This document shows, piece by piece, positions 1 to 9,523 of a stretch of DNA of 64,000 nt. The stretch's first letter is position 1, and every line of letters starts with the position of its first letter. Position numbers and translations under genes: made by a program. The notes below the pieces were generated by a model, which worked only from the letters and a program-made list of their open reading frames with translations, searched no databases and was not told where the DNA came from. The stretch is from PLOWO2-12-38-17 sp963709355 (GTDB taxonomy: Bacteria > Planctomycetota > Brocadiia > Brocadiales > Brocadiaceae): NCBI GenBank assembly GCA_963709355.1, contig CAVPVY010000005.1, forward strand, positions 1,178,001 to 1,242,000, written 5' to 3'.

Positions 1-2
1 CC

Positions 3-1673
3 CACAACCATCGCATCCAGAAATTTTCACCATCACCGTGTGAGGCAGTTACTCCAACACCAACGACGTCACCGACACCAACGCCCACGCCGTCGCCAAC
101 TCCGGATGCTACACCGCCAACGGTGACTTCAACAAGTCCGGTAGGTGGTGCAACTGATGTGGCCATAGACAGCATCATTACCGTCACTTTCAGCGAACCG
201 ATGGATGCATCCACGATTAACGACAACACGTTTGCTGTCAGTGATGGAATGAATCCTGTGGGTGGAACAATTGTATACGATGGAATTACCGCCACATTTA
301 CCCCATCAAGTAATCTGAATTACTCTACCACCTACACGGTAACAATTACCAACGGGGTAAAAGATACTGCGGGCAATACGATGGAGTCGGAATTCACCTT
401 TAGTTTTACCAACGGTGAGAATCCACAACCTGTAGCAAATGCTGGAGTTGACCAAACGGTGGATGAAAGAACACCAGTCACGTTGGATGGATCTGGCAGC
501 AGCGATCAGAATGGTGACCCTTTGACGTATAACTGGACACAGGTTGGCGGTCCGGCGGTTACATTGAATACCAGTGACCCAGTCCATCCCACATTTACTG
601 CGCCAAACGTGCCGAGCAGCGGCAGAACCCTGACCTTCCAGCTCACCGTTAATGATGGAAATTCAACCAGTGATCCTGACACCGTGGATATTACCATCAA
701 GGATATAAACCACCCCCCTGTAGCGGATGCAGGAATTGACCAGACCGTGCAGGAAGAGAGTCCGGTAACCCTGAATGGTTCAAATAGCTACGACCCTGAT
801 AGCGACAGCCTCACCTATAGCTGGATTCAAACCGCAGGTACTCCTGTTGCCCTTTCAGACTCTACTGCTGTGCAGCCATCTTTTACCGCTCCCATCGTCG
901 GCACATCTGGGGTAACTCTCACTTTTGAATTGACGGTGAGTGATGAAGTTTCTTATGGAACAGATACGGTCAATGTAGTTGTTGAAAATGTGAATCATAC
1001 ACCTATAGCTGATGCTACAGGTTCAGTCCAGACGGTTAACGAGGGAACGCTGGTAACGTTGGATGGCAGCCACAGCTATGATCCTGACGGTGACTCAATA
1101 ACTTGCCAGTGGACACAGATCAGCGGGCCAACTGTAATCTTATCAGATCCAAATAGCGATAATCCAGGCTTTACGGCACCTCAGGTTACTGAAACAACTT
1201 ATCTGGAGTTTGAGCTGGTGGTGAGCGATGGTCAACGTTCCAGTGAAGCTGCCTTCGCTACAGTAACTGTGCTCGACACGAATCAGCCGGTAGATTGCAA
1301 TTCTGCTGCTCCGTCAACAGCCACGCTCTGGCCACCGAATCACAAACTCGTCTCTGTAAGTATTGAGGGAGTAACCGATCCTGATAATGAACAGGTGACG
1401 ATCACCATTACACGGGTAACGCAGGATGAACCCGTTAAGGGACTTGGCGATGGGGATACGAGTCCTGATGCCGTTATTCAAGGGGAGACCGTCATGCTCA
1501 GGTCAGAGAGATCAGGAAAAGGCAATGGCCGTGTGTACGAAGTACATTTTGCTGCCGCCGATGGTCAGGGAAGCACCTGCGAGGGTTCGGTTAGGGTGAG
1601 TGTACCTCACGATAAGAAAAAGACTGAGAATGCAACCGATAGCGGGCAGAACTATGACTCTACGCAACAATGA
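3..1673 (+). CDS. PKD-repeat surface/secreted protein, 5' end outside the window
   Basis: The reading frame is open from the first bases, so the gene starts upstream and only its C-terminal part is seen. A Thr/Pro-rich linker (about bases 45-120) leads into a bacterial Ig-like domain of the Big_5 type (FSEPMDAS motif), then three PKD-like repeats of about 90 residues, each opening with a V-(D/N)-E-x-T/S-x-V-T-L-(D/N)-G-S pattern and holding D-x-D/N-x-D-x-L-x-Y-x-W. A last domain carries LWPPNHKLVSV. Such modules are typical of exported adhesins or S-layer-like proteins; no enzyme domain is visible. The region is richer in GC than its neighbours. A GTG at 123 is not credible as the true start because the linker lies before it. 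The function beyond surface display is unknown. Confidence 0.75.
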   Translation, partial: HNHRIQKFSPSPCEAVTPTPTTSPTPTPTPSPTPDATPPTVTSTSPVGGATDVAIDSIITVTFSEPMDASTINDNTFAVSDGMNPVGGTIVYDGITATFTPSSNLNYSTTYTVTITNGVKDTAGNTMESEFTFSFTNGENPQPVANAGVDQTVDERTPVTLDGSGSSDQNGDPLTYNWTQVGGPAVTLNTSDPVHPTFTAPNVPSSGRTLTFQLTVNDGNSTSDPDTVDITIKDINHPPVADAGIDQTVQEESPVTLNGSNSYDPDSDSLTYSWIQTAGTPVALSDSTAVQPSFTAPIVGTSGVTLTFELTVSDEVSYGTDTVNVVVENVNHTPIADATGSVQTVNEGTLVTLDGSHSYDPDGDSITCQWTQISGPTVILSDPNSDNPGFTAPQVTETTYLEFELVVSDGQRSSEAAFATVTVLDTNQPVDCNSAAPSTATLWPPNHKLVSVSIEGVTDPDNEQVTITITRVTQDEPVKGLGDGDTSPDAVIQGETVMLRSERSGKGNGRVYEVHFAAADGQGSTCEGSVRVSVPHDKKKTENATDSGQNYDSTQQ

Positions 1674-1869
1674 ATTAAATAAGTGGAAACAGCACGGTGG
1701 TTGCGTGTTAACAAACCTTATCTCGTCTGAGAAATAGCAATTTTTATTATAGCAGGGTTTATCCTTTGGTAGTGGAGGTAATTGATCTTTTGAAATAAAT
1801 TGACGAAGATCAATAAATAAAATGATGTTCATTACCTAGGATTTGTTTTTCATAGTTATTGATTTAAAG

Positions 1870-1902
1870 AAGGGAGGCATAAAAACGCCTCCCTTTTTTT
1901 TC
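1870..1902 (+). terminator. Rho-independent terminator after the PKD protein
   Basis: A perfect 9-bp stem (AAGGGAGGC at 1870-1878 with GCCTCCCTT at 1887-1895), an 8-nt A-rich loop and a run of eight T's. It lies about 200 bp after the stop codon of the PKD-repeat gene and before a gene on the other strand. Confidence 0.85.
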
Positions 1903-1966
1903 GGTTTTTGCGATATTCTTGTGGTTAAATAAGGTCTTCATCAACTATTTACCTCGAAAATATCAA

Positions 1967-2271
1967 TCAGTAGGGACACGGCGCATCGTGCAGTTCAAAC
2001 ACTTTATCCTTAACGCTTATAATCTCAACAAGGGCTTTCCCAATAGCAGATAGTGCATTGGCGATGTCTTTAGCTTGTTTATCTGAGCTGATGTACACAC
2101 AGAAAGGTCTCTACTTTTGTATTCTTTGTCAGCCTTTATAATCTGAATGTTACCCATACTACCACCAAGCTTGCCGATAGCAGAAATCTCTGTACCGAGC
2201 GTACCGGGAACATTTTTTAGCTTCAAGCGATAGTTTATAAGATTTTCAGTAATTTTCATTTTTAACTCCAA
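1967..2271 (-). pseudogene. ACT-domain protein (malic-enzyme N-terminal type), frameshifted
   Basis: The first 55 or so residues (from ATG 2271 or, more likely, ATG 2259) read NYRLKLKNVPGTLG...GGSMGNI...ADKEYKSRD, the pattern of the ACT domain found at the N-terminus of some NAD-malic enzymes. After SVCTS the annotated frame loses similarity. One frame over, the sequence continues with SDKQAKDIANALSAIG, then VKDKVFELHD, and stops at 1967-1969. A single-base deletion near 2090 explains this. The catalytic malic enzyme domain does not follow, so even the repaired product would be a lone ACT domain of about 100 residues. It may be a real pseudogene or a sequencing error. Confidence 0.6.
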
Positions 2272-2349
2272 CCGTTTGAATGCTAATATTTATTAAGGAG
2301 GCGGTAGGCGCAGCAGTAATATTGGCGATCTCAATTGGGGTAGTACTCA

Positions 2350-2478
2350 TCATTCTTCCAATGATAGAAATAGAAAGAATATAACCAATCCGTTAACGAT
2401 TCCCCAAAATACACCAGATCTGACATCATAGAGATAAGCAATACGGGTGAAGAATGGAAATATTCTGGTAAAAAGCAT
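2350..2478 (-). CDS. Possible 42-residue membrane peptide
   Basis: An ATG-initiated frame gives MLFTRIFPFFTRIAY, then a YDVRSG turn and a hydrophobic segment ending LFLSLEE. It could be a single-pass membrane peptide or the remnant C-terminus of a larger membrane protein. No clear ribosome binding site is seen, and I recognise no family. The rest of 2272-2600 shows no other supported feature. Confidence 0.22.
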   Translation of the reverse strand: MLFTRIFPFFTRIAYLYDVRSGVFWGIVNGLVIFFLFLSLEE

Positions 2479-2600
2479 TTGGTGTGTTAAATTATGATAT
2501 ATTCAACATTATAGAATATGTATGTATTGATAATGAATAATCATATCCATATAATTAAAAATCTATAAGAATTAAGTATTAAAGGCAAGAAAATTAAAAC

Positions 2601-3299
2601 ATGAAGATGCTTATCATATCAGATGTCCATGGCAATATTGCGGCTCTGGATGCAATAAACGAAAAAGCTGATTTGGTTCTCTGCCTTGGGGATCTCGTGA
2701 ATTATGGTCCATATCCAAAAGAATGTATAGAAAGGGTAAGGAATTTAACTGATAAAATAGTCCGTGGTAACCACGACAATGCTATTGGCAAAGGTGTGGA
2801 ATGTAGATGTTCGGCGAGATACAAAGAAATTAGCGATGCTGGAAAGGTTTTCACTAATAATGTTTTAAATATGTCAGAGAAAGAATTTCTCAGTAATCTG
2901 CCCGTTATCTTAAAGGTAGAAATAAAAGGGAAAATATTCTTATTATCACATGCTTCTCCTGATGGTGATATGTATAAATATATAAGACCTGAGACTACCG
3001 ATAAAGACTTGAAATTAGAAATAAACGATATAGAGGCTGATGTAGTATTTATTGGTCACACACATCTCCCAATGATACGTGAAGTAGATGGTGTTAAGCT
3101 CGTAAACCCAGGCAGTGTTGGTCAGCCACGCGATGGTATACCCATGGTATCATATGCTATCTGGGAGGATGGTAAGGTTGAGATAAAACGAGTTGCCTAT
3201 AATATAGATGCTGCTGTCAAGGGTTTACAAGAAACAAGTATCCCTTTCAATCATGTTAAAAACCTTTCAAAGATTTTAATGGAAGGGGGTATGTATTAG
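2601..3299 (+). CDS. YfcE/MJ0936-type metallophosphoesterase
   Basis: A 232-residue calcineurin-like phosphoesterase. All metal-binding blocks are present: D-x-H-G-N near the start (SDVHGN), GDLVNYGP, G-N-H-D (RGNHDNA), SHASPDG and G-H-T-H (IGHTHLPM), followed by NPGSVGQPRDG. This subgroup hydrolyses phosphodiesters or phosphomonoesters with two metal ions in the cytoplasm; the natural substrate is usually unknown. The extra Cys pair (ECRC, about residue 75) is unusual. The gene lies alone upstream of grpE. Confidence 0.85.
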   Translation: MKMLIISDVHGNIAALDAINEKADLVLCLGDLVNYGPYPKECIERVRNLTDKIVRGNHDNAIGKGVECRCSARYKEISDAGKVFTNNVLNMSEKEFLSNLPVILKVEIKGKIFLLSHASPDGDMYKYIRPETTDKDLKLEINDIEADVVFIGHTHLPMIREVDGVKLVNPGSVGQPRDGIPMVSYAIWEDGKVEIKRVAYNIDAAVKGLQETSIPFNHVKNLSKILMEGGMY

Positions 3300-3316
3300 T
3301 ATAGGAAATTTGTTTA

Positions 3317-3344
3317 TTGCATTATTTTATTTTTGTGCTAAAAT
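3317..3344 (+). promoter_or_regulatory. Candidate sigma-70 promoter for grpE-dnaK
   Basis: TTGCAT at 3317-3322 and TAAAAT at 3339-3344 are separated by 16 bp, about 50 bp before the grpE start. No CIRCE inverted repeat is present between the phosphoesterase and grpE, so HrcA control is not supported here. Confidence 0.4.
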
Positions 3345-3392
3345 TCAATTTTAAAATATATTCATTAGTGGTCTATTCAGGGTAAGATAGGC

Positions 3393-4001
3393 ATGACAAA
3401 TGATATTGAAAATGAAAATAATCCATCTGATAAGGTTGAAGTAGTACAAGCATCCGAGGTATTATTTACAGAACAACAGACAATAATTAAATCTCTTAAG
3501 CAGGAGTTGGAAGAAAGCAAGAAAAAGATTAATGAACTTCAGAATTCCATGCGAAGACTCGCAGCCGATTTTGATAATTATAAAAAATGGACGATAAAAG
3601 AACGACAAACAATCCAACGTACTGCTGCAGAGTCGTTGATAAAGAAGTTGCTTGACGTATATGAAAGTCTAGAAAAGGCTACTTGTAATTTGGGTCAAAT
3701 AACCGGCGGAGAAGTTGCTGATGGTATTAAATTGATTTACAAAGAATTTTCCCGCATCTTAAAATCCGAAGGTCTGGAAACTATAGCATCTGTTGGTGTT
3801 CCACTGGATGTATACAAGCATGAGGTTTTGATGCGCAAGGTTAATGACGATGTACCGGAAAATACTATAATAGAAGAAATTCAAAAGGGCTATTTATTAA
3901 ATTCTTTTGTATTACGACCGTCAAAGGTTGTGGTTTCGCATAAAACAATAATGGAGGATGTTCAGAATCAAGAAAAACCAGAAGAGGAAAAAGGAGGATA
4001 A
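3393..4001 (+). CDS. grpE: Nucleotide exchange factor GrpE
   Basis: A 202-residue protein with the GrpE layout: an acidic N-terminus, a long coiled coil (about residues 25-75, QELEESKKKINELQNSMRRLAADFDNYKK) and a C-terminal beta domain with the closing pattern GYLLNSFVLRPSKVVVS (family consensus GY-x-L-x-x-R-x-L-R-P-A-x-V-x-V). GrpE dimers release ADP from DnaK. The gene lies 3 bp before dnaK and should be co-transcribed with it. No dnaJ is visible nearby. Confidence 0.95.
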   Translation: MTNDIENENNPSDKVEVVQASEVLFTEQQTIIKSLKQELEESKKKINELQNSMRRLAADFDNYKKWTIKERQTIQRTAAESLIKKLLDVYESLEKATCNLGQITGGEVADGIKLIYKEFSRILKSEGLETIASVGVPLDVYKHEVLMRKVNDDVPENTIIEEIQKGYLLNSFVLRPSKVVVSHKTIMEDVQNQEKPEEEKGG

Positions 4002-4004
4002 GTA

Positions 4005-5879
4005 ATGGCAAAGATTATCGGCATTGATTTGGGAACAAGTAATTCAGCGGCCGCTGTATTAATAGGTGGTAAGCCTACAATAATCCCAAGTGCTGAGGGC
4101 GCTACTATCGGCGGGAAGGCATTTCCCTCTTATGTTGCATTTACAAAAGATGGTGAAAAACTCGTCGGTGAGCCTGCTAGAAGACAGGCTGTTAGCAATC
4201 CAGAAGGTACTATCTATGCAATCAAAAGGAAAATGGGTACTGATTATAAAGTTACTATTCGTAGTAAAACATTTACGCCCCAGCAAATATCGGCATTTAT
4301 CTTACAGAAAATAAAACACGATGCAGAGGCATTTCTGGGTGAACCTGTTCAAAAGGCTGTGATCACTGTTCCTGCATATTTTAATGATAATCAAAGGCAA
4401 GCAACAAAGGATGCCGGAACTATCGCAGGACTTGATGTTGTGAGAATTATCAATGAGCCTACAGCGGCGTCTCTGGCATACGGATTGGATAAAGTTGAAG
4501 AATCTCAGAAGATACTTGTTTTCGATCTTGGAGGAGGTACGCTTGATTGTACAATTATGGATTTTGGTCAGGGTGTGTTCGAGGTCGTATCTACAAGTGG
4601 CGATACACAATTAGGCGGCACGGATATGGATAATGCCATGGTTGATTATTTGGCTGCAGAGTTTAAGAGAGAATATGGAATAGATATAAAGAATGATAAA
4701 ATGGCAATGCAGAGACTGCGAGAAGCAGGTGAAAAGGCAAAGATAGAACTCTCGACTACTTTAACAACCGATATTAATCTGCCTTTTCTTACCGCTGATT
4801 CTTCTGGCCCCAAGCATTTCACACACACAATAACAAGGGCAAAGCTTGAACAGTTGGTCTCTCCAATCGTTAATCGTTGCAGTCATTCAGTTGAGCAGAG
4901 TTTAAAGGACGCAAAATTAACACCAAATGATATACATAAAATAATCCTCGTGGGTGGTCCTACTCGTATGCCATGTGTCCAAGTATTTGTTGAGAATTAT
5001 GTGGGTAAGAAAATTGAACGAGGGATTGACCCGATGGAATGTGTGGCTACGGGCGCTGCAATTCAGGCGGGTGTATTATCAGGCGAGGTTAAGGACTTAG
5101 TTCTACTTGATGTTACGCCTTTATCACTTGGTATAGAAACACTCGGCGGTGTGTTTACTCATTTGATTGAAAGGAATACCACAATTCCTTCAAAAAAGAG
5201 TCAGGTATTTACAACGGCAGAAGATAATCAAACAAGTGTTGAAATACATGTCCTTCAGGGGGAGCGCTCTATGGCAAGGGACAATGTAACTCTTGGTAGG
5301 TTTCATTTGACTGGTATTCCTCCTGCACCAAGAGGCGTTCCGCAAGTAGAAGTATCATTTGATATTGATGCGAATGGTATCATTAATGTGCATGCAAAAG
5401 ATCTTGGTACGGGGAACGAACAAAAGATAACAATAACAGCCTCAACGAAATTAAATAAAGAAGAAATAGATCGAATGGTAAATCAGGCAAAGGATTATGC
5501 GGATCAGGATAAACGTGCAAAGGAAAAGGCTGAAATAAGGAACAAGGCAGATAATTTGTCTTACAGTGCTGAGAAGTCATTAAAAGATATGGCAGAAAAA
5601 ATCGATTCGGCACAAAAACAGAAGATCGAGAATGCAATAAAGGACTTAAGGGAGTCTATTAAGACAGACGAAGAAAAAGAGATACAACAGAAGATGGATA
5701 ACCTGACAAATGCTTTGCATGAAATTAGCGCAAAGATGTATCAGGAATCAGGTAAGAAAGATGAGCAACAGCCACCACCTCCTCCACATCCAGGCGACGA
5801 ACCTAAACAGAAGAAAGGTAAGAAGGGAGAGGGTGGAGAGGATGATATTATTGATGCGGATTATGAAGTTAAGGAATAG
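4005..5879 (+). CDS. dnaK: Molecular chaperone DnaK (Hsp70)
   Basis: A 624-residue complete Hsp70. The nucleotide-binding domain shows IIGIDLGTSNS at the start, INEPTAASLAYG, VFDLGGGTLDCTI and VGGPTRMP; the linker is KDLVLLDVTPLSLGIET; the substrate-binding domain follows, then a helical lid and a disordered Pro/Lys/Glu tail that ends IIDADYEVKE. It works with GrpE and a J-protein in ATP-driven folding of client proteins. A good ribosome binding site (AAAGGAGGATAAGT) precedes ATG 4005. The gene ends about 150 bp before a strong terminator. Confidence 0.97.
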   Translation: MAKIIGIDLGTSNSAAAVLIGGKPTIIPSAEGATIGGKAFPSYVAFTKDGEKLVGEPARRQAVSNPEGTIYAIKRKMGTDYKVTIRSKTFTPQQISAFILQKIKHDAEAFLGEPVQKAVITVPAYFNDNQRQATKDAGTIAGLDVVRIINEPTAASLAYGLDKVEESQKILVFDLGGGTLDCTIMDFGQGVFEVVSTSGDTQLGGTDMDNAMVDYLAAEFKREYGIDIKNDKMAMQRLREAGEKAKIELSTTLTTDINLPFLTADSSGPKHFTHTITRAKLEQLVSPIVNRCSHSVEQSLKDAKLTPNDIHKIILVGGPTRMPCVQVFVENYVGKKIERGIDPMECVATGAAIQAGVLSGEVKDLVLLDVTPLSLGIETLGGVFTHLIERNTTIPSKKSQVFTTAEDNQTSVEIHVLQGERSMARDNVTLGRFHLTGIPPAPRGVPQVEVSFDIDANGIINVHAKDLGTGNEQKITITASTKLNKEEIDRMVNQAKDYADQDKRAKEKAEIRNKADNLSYSAEKSLKDMAEKIDSAQKQKIENAIKDLRESIKTDEEKEIQQKMDNLTNALHEISAKMYQESGKKDEQQPPPPPHPGDEPKQKKGKKGEGGEDDIIDADYEVKE

Positions 5880-6031
5880 TTTCTTGATAATGATATTTCA
5901 GGTATTAAAGTAAGAAATAGACGACCTTCTTATGGTGTGATAATTGAGTGGTACGATAGTATTAAGATGTAAATTTGTCTGAATATAATCTTAATACGTG
6001 ATTTGTTCTTCAATAACTGAAGATTAGTTAA

Positions 6032-6076
6032 CTCCCCTTAATCTTATATAAATGCAAGATTAAGGGGAGTTTTTTT
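6032..6076 (+). terminator. Strong Rho-independent terminator after dnaK
   Basis: A perfect 14-bp stem (CTCCCCTTAATCTT with AAGATTAAGGGGAG), a 10-nt loop and seven T's. Apart from this hairpin, the 5880-6206 gap shows no supported feature; no cobalamin riboswitch could be recognised before cbiB. Confidence 0.9.
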
Positions 6077-6206
6077 AAAACATATAGCATGGGCATAAAG
6101 ATTATTTGTTTTAGCTAAATATATTATTATTTATGTAGAAAGCTAAATTTAAATGCAAAAACAACTTGAATAATTGTGCTAAGTTTCAGGCAGTACAAAT
6201 AAAATA

Positions 6207-7163
6207 ATGTTAAACAATAATTATATTGGTATAGTACAATTGTCAATTGCATTTGTACTTGATATCGCCATTGGTGATCCACAATGGCAATATCACCCTG
6301 TAAGAATTGTTGGCCGTGCGATAGAATTTACTGAAAATGTAATGAGAAGAATACCTGTTCCAGAACGAATAGGAGGGGGGTTCTTAACAATAACAATTGT
6401 AGCCGGGACATATGTAACAGCTTATGCAATATTACAGGCAAGTAAAAGATTAAGTTCACTATGCGAATTGATAGCAGGTGTTTTTATTATATATTTCTCA
6501 ATTTCTATAAAGAATATGGCAGATGAGGTAAAAAAGGTAATGACATACCTAAGCGAAAATGATTTAATAAATGCAAGAAAGTCATTGTCGCATATTGTTG
6601 GTCGGGATACTATAAATTTGGATAGAGGGCAAATAATACGTGCGTGTGTTGAATCAATTGCGGAGAGTATAGTAGACGGTATTATATCACCTATGTTTTA
6701 TTCTTTTATCGGAGGGCCATGTGCAGCGATAGCGTACAGGGCTGTAAACACACTGGATTCAATGGTAGGTTATAAAGATTCGAAATATATAAGGTTTGGC
6801 TGGGCATCGGCGAGGTTGGATGATATTGCTAATTATATCCCGGCTAGAATTTCTGCACTGTTAATTCCAATATCATCTTTTTTGTGCGGTTGCAGTCTGA
6901 AATATTCTCTAAAAATTTTATTTAGAGACGGTCGGAAGAATGAAAGTCCTAATAGCGGAATTCCGGAGGCAGCAATGGCAGGTGCTTTAAGGGTGCAATT
7001 GGGGGGACCAAGCACATATCAAGGTGAAATTGTTAAGAAACAATTTATTGGTGACATTCAAAATGAACTTAATCTAAAATCAATAAATCTAGCTATAAAG
7101 ATAATGTATATTACATCTATACTATTCCTTATTTGTGGAAGCCCATTTGTTTTGTTCTTTTAA
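6207..7163 (+). CDS. cbiB: Adenosylcobinamide-phosphate synthase CbiB/CobD
   Basis: A 318-residue integral membrane protein with the CbiB signature near the N-terminus (DIAIGDPQWQYHPVRIVG), the central NLDRGQIIRACVESIAESIVDGIISPMFY block and NTLDSMVGYKD, then NSGIPEAAMAGALRVQLGG. CbiB joins an aminopropanol arm to adenosylcobyric acid during late cobalamin synthesis. It is followed 5 bp later by cbiQ and then cbiO, so cobalt uptake and cobalamin assembly share a transcript. The 5' gap contains no recognisable B12 riboswitch. Confidence 0.92.
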   Translation: MLNNNYIGIVQLSIAFVLDIAIGDPQWQYHPVRIVGRAIEFTENVMRRIPVPERIGGGFLTITIVAGTYVTAYAILQASKRLSSLCELIAGVFIIYFSISIKNMADEVKKVMTYLSENDLINARKSLSHIVGRDTINLDRGQIIRACVESIAESIVDGIISPMFYSFIGGPCAAIAYRAVNTLDSMVGYKDSKYIRFGWASARLDDIANYIPARISALLIPISSFLCGCSLKYSLKILFRDGRKNESPNSGIPEAAMAGALRVQLGGPSTYQGEIVKKQFIGDIQNELNLKSINLAIKIMYITSILFLICGSPFVLFF

Positions 7164-7168
7164 AATAT

Positions 7169-7966
7169 ATGAAATTTACTGAAAGTATATTTGAAAGACT
7201 TGATCCGCGGACAAAAATAATTTCTTTCCTTTTGATAATACTGTGTCTGATATTGTTTCCAGTCAAGTCTGTTAAAGATTATGGTTTGTTTTTTTTGTTA
7301 ATATTGGTTATAGCACTGTTGTCAAGGGTTACAAAAAAACAAATTCTAAAGAAGCTTATTTTATTGATTCCTTTTATACTGTTTATGACCATACTGATAC
7401 CTTTTTTTAAGGAAGGGCATACTTACTGGTCTATAAAAATAGGTAAATTGGAATTAGACATAGCTTACGAGGGAATTCAGACATTTATAAAAATCCTTAT
7501 CAAATCAAGTTTGTCTATACTTTTGATTGTAATTGCTTCATTCACGATAACATTCTCAGATTTTTTGAAAGGTTTAGAAATGCTTCATTTCCCTCGATTG
7601 TTAGTTATGCTTATGTCCTTTATGTATCGTTACATTTTTGTACTTTTAGATGAAGCAAAACGTTTAATACGGGCAAGGTCTGTACGTTATTTTGGTTCAA
7701 GATATTTAGAACAGTTTAAAATTATAGGGTATATAATTGGTGTACTATTTATAAGGACATTTGAACGTGCTGAAAAAATTTATAACGCTATGGTTACACG
7801 CGGTTTTAATGGAGATGTCCCCTGTGTAAAATGCTTTAAATTCTCATATTTTGATATTTTGTTTTTATCTACTATAATTATCTTAGTAATGTTTATTGTA
7901 TCAGGATTCTTTCATAAAATAGGCTATCTTAATATAAACAATCCTAACATATGGCAAGCATTATAA
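7169..7966 (+). CDS. cbiQ: ECF transporter T component (CbiQ-like)
   Basis: A hydrophobic protein of 265 residues starting at ATG 7169 (MKFTESIFERLDPRTK); a TTG at 7133 in the same frame overlaps cbiB and is unlikely. The N-terminal DPRTKI and the cytoplasmic ARSVRYFGSR and NAMVTRGFNGD motifs are the EcfT-type coupling helices that contact the ATPase. It is the membrane coupling subunit of an energy-coupling-factor importer for cobalt or nickel. It overlaps cbiO by 16 bp. The substrate-specific subunits lie apart at 42.9-43.9 kb. Confidence 0.85.
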   Translation: MKFTESIFERLDPRTKIISFLLIILCLILFPVKSVKDYGLFFLLILVIALLSRVTKKQILKKLILLIPFILFMTILIPFFKEGHTYWSIKIGKLELDIAYEGIQTFIKILIKSSLSILLIVIASFTITFSDFLKGLEMLHFPRLLVMLMSFMYRYIFVLLDEAKRLIRARSVRYFGSRYLEQFKIIGYIIGVLFIRTFERAEKIYNAMVTRGFNGDVPCVKCFKFSYFDILFLSTIIILVMFIVSGFFHKIGYLNINNPNIWQAL

Positions 7967-8739
7967 AAGTATCGAATCTGAATTACTGTTATCCTGATGG
8001 TACTATTGGATTAAATGATGTAAGTTTAGATGTGAAGGAAGGAGAAACGCTTGTTATTATTGGCGCAAATGGGACCGGCAAATCCACACTATTTTTGAAT
8101 TTAATCGGTATTCTTGAAGGTAGCGGTAATATAGAAGTTATGGGTTTGGCACTAAATAAAAATACCTTGAAAAACATTCGTAAGATCATGGGAATGGTAT
8201 TTCAAAGTCCGGATGAACAATTATTTTGCCCAACTGTTATGGATGATGTTACATTCGGCCCATTAAATCTTGGGTGGAATAATGATATGGTGATTAAGGC
8301 TTCAGAAGAAGCGCTTGAACTCGTTGGCCTTGAAGGTTTTGGAACCCGTACGTCGTACCATTTGAGTTTTGGTGAGAAAAAGAGGGCTGCTATTGCCACC
8401 GTGCTATCTATGAAACCAGGGATTCTGCTGCTTGACGAGCCAACCAGTGGATTGGATCCAAGAAGCACATCAATGTTTATAAATATTCTTTATACTCTGA
8501 AATCACAAGGTAAAACATTGTTGATAGTGACTCACGACTTGTTTCTCACACAAGAAGTTGCCGATAGGGTTTTAGTATTTAGTGAAGAAAAGAAGCCTGT
8601 TGCAATTGGTAATTATAATGAGATATTAAACAATCATGACTTGTTATTAAGAAATAATCTTGTACATCAACATCGGCACCGTCACGATGAGGTTATACAT
8701 GAACACGAACACAAACATGGTTACATCCACAAGCATTAA
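7951..8739 (+). CDS. cbiO: ECF transporter ATPase (CbiO-like) with a His-rich tail
   Basis: A 262-residue ABC ATPase: Walker A GANGTGKST, Q-loop VFQSPDEQLF, signature LSFGEKKRAAIA, Walker B ILLLDEPTSGLDP, switch TH. It powers cobalt/nickel uptake with CbiQ. The last 25 residues hold about ten His mixed with Asp, Glu and Arg (from HQHRHRHDEVIH onward), which is not part of the ABC fold and could bind or sense metal. The tail overlaps the next gene. Confidence 0.9.
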   Translation: MASIIKVSNLNYCYPDGTIGLNDVSLDVKEGETLVIIGANGTGKSTLFLNLIGILEGSGNIEVMGLALNKNTLKNIRKIMGMVFQSPDEQLFCPTVMDDVTFGPLNLGWNNDMVIKASEEALELVGLEGFGTRTSYHLSFGEKKRAAIATVLSMKPGILLLDEPTSGLDPRSTSMFINILYTLKSQGKTLLIVTHDLFLTQEVADRVLVFSEEKKPVAIGNYNEILNNHDLLLRNNLVHQHRHRHDEVIHEHEHKHGYIHKH

Positions 8740-9499
8740 AAAAGACATAGATTTCATGGACGAGATTTGTGCAGATGGGATATGCTGCTTTTTGAGTATT
8801 CCAAAAGGTCAAAATCATCTGGGTATATGGAAACCATTTTTGAAACGAGGTAATGCTTCACACGGTATTAAATTATTATATAGCGGCGTTCAAGTAAAGG
8901 ATGTGATTTGTAATCCATGTAAATGTCTTGATTTTTATTTAGAAGAGGTTAGCAGTGCAAATGGTGTTAATCTTCAGGTACTATTAAGATGCACTATATA
9001 TGGCAAGAAATGCAGACCTTATACCTGTAATGAATTTCCTGACAAAGCAAACAGTTTTATGCATGATGTACCAGCGCCGTGTATTTACAATGAATATATT
9101 GCATCAAAAGAATACATAAAACTAAAGCATAAACATGTTTTTAATCTGTATTATGTTATAAAAGACGACCTTGAAGTGCTTAACAGGATTTTCCCAAATC
9201 ATTCAGGGGAGGAAACTCGAAAGAAGTTAAACGAATATTATAATTTAATTAAAATCTGTGCGACTTGGGATGGAAAGCAATCTGAATATTTTATTTTAGA
9301 AGTACCCAAAAGCAATTCTGTTTTACATATTTCGAAAGAGCATCCAAAAATAGAATGTATAGCGCAAGCATATAATCAATGGCAAGGGCATATTGAAGGT
9401 TGGTTAGAAAAGAATTACGGTGTCAACTGGGAAAAGCATTTAGAACAAGCAATTAAGCAGGAAAAAGATAGTTTAGAAAGTGTTAAGACTGTGAAATAG
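8717..9499 (+). CDS. YkgJ-type cysteine-cluster protein
   Basis: Cysteines are spaced as in the YkgJ (zinc/iron-chelating) family: ICCF near the N-terminus, ICNPCKCLDF, then CTIYGKKCRPYTCNEFPDK and a lone Cys in PAPCIYNEY. The R-P-x-x-C-x-x-F-P block is the hallmark. These Cys probably hold a metal or an Fe-S cluster; the reaction is unknown. The start is uncertain: ATG 8717 overlaps cbiO by 23 bp, while ATG 8756 (MDEICADG) does not. The position behind cbiBQO suggests a metal-linked role, which is inference only. Confidence 0.6.
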   Translation: MVTSTSIKKDIDFMDEICADGICCFLSIPKGQNHLGIWKPFLKRGNASHGIKLLYSGVQVKDVICNPCKCLDFYLEEVSSANGVNLQVLLRCTIYGKKCRPYTCNEFPDKANSFMHDVPAPCIYNEYIASKEYIKLKHKHVFNLYYVIKDDLEVLNRIFPNHSGEETRKKLNEYYNLIKICATWDGKQSEYFILEVPKSNSVLHISKEHPKIECIAQAYNQWQGHIEGWLEKNYGVNWEKHLEQAIKQEKDSLESVKTVK

Positions 9500-9523
9500 C
9501 GCATCAGTATAACTATATAAATT

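Noticed and set aside
3300..3392. CIRCE element before grpE-dnaK
   Set aside because: The sequence TTAGCACTC and its inverted partner are not there; only a plain promoter candidate is seen.
5880..6206. Cobalamin riboswitch upstream of cbiB
   Set aside because: No B12-box-like GCCACTG or multi-stem fold was recognisable; the gap holds a simple terminator. The leaders of the cobyrinate synthase gene and cbiM also gave nothing.
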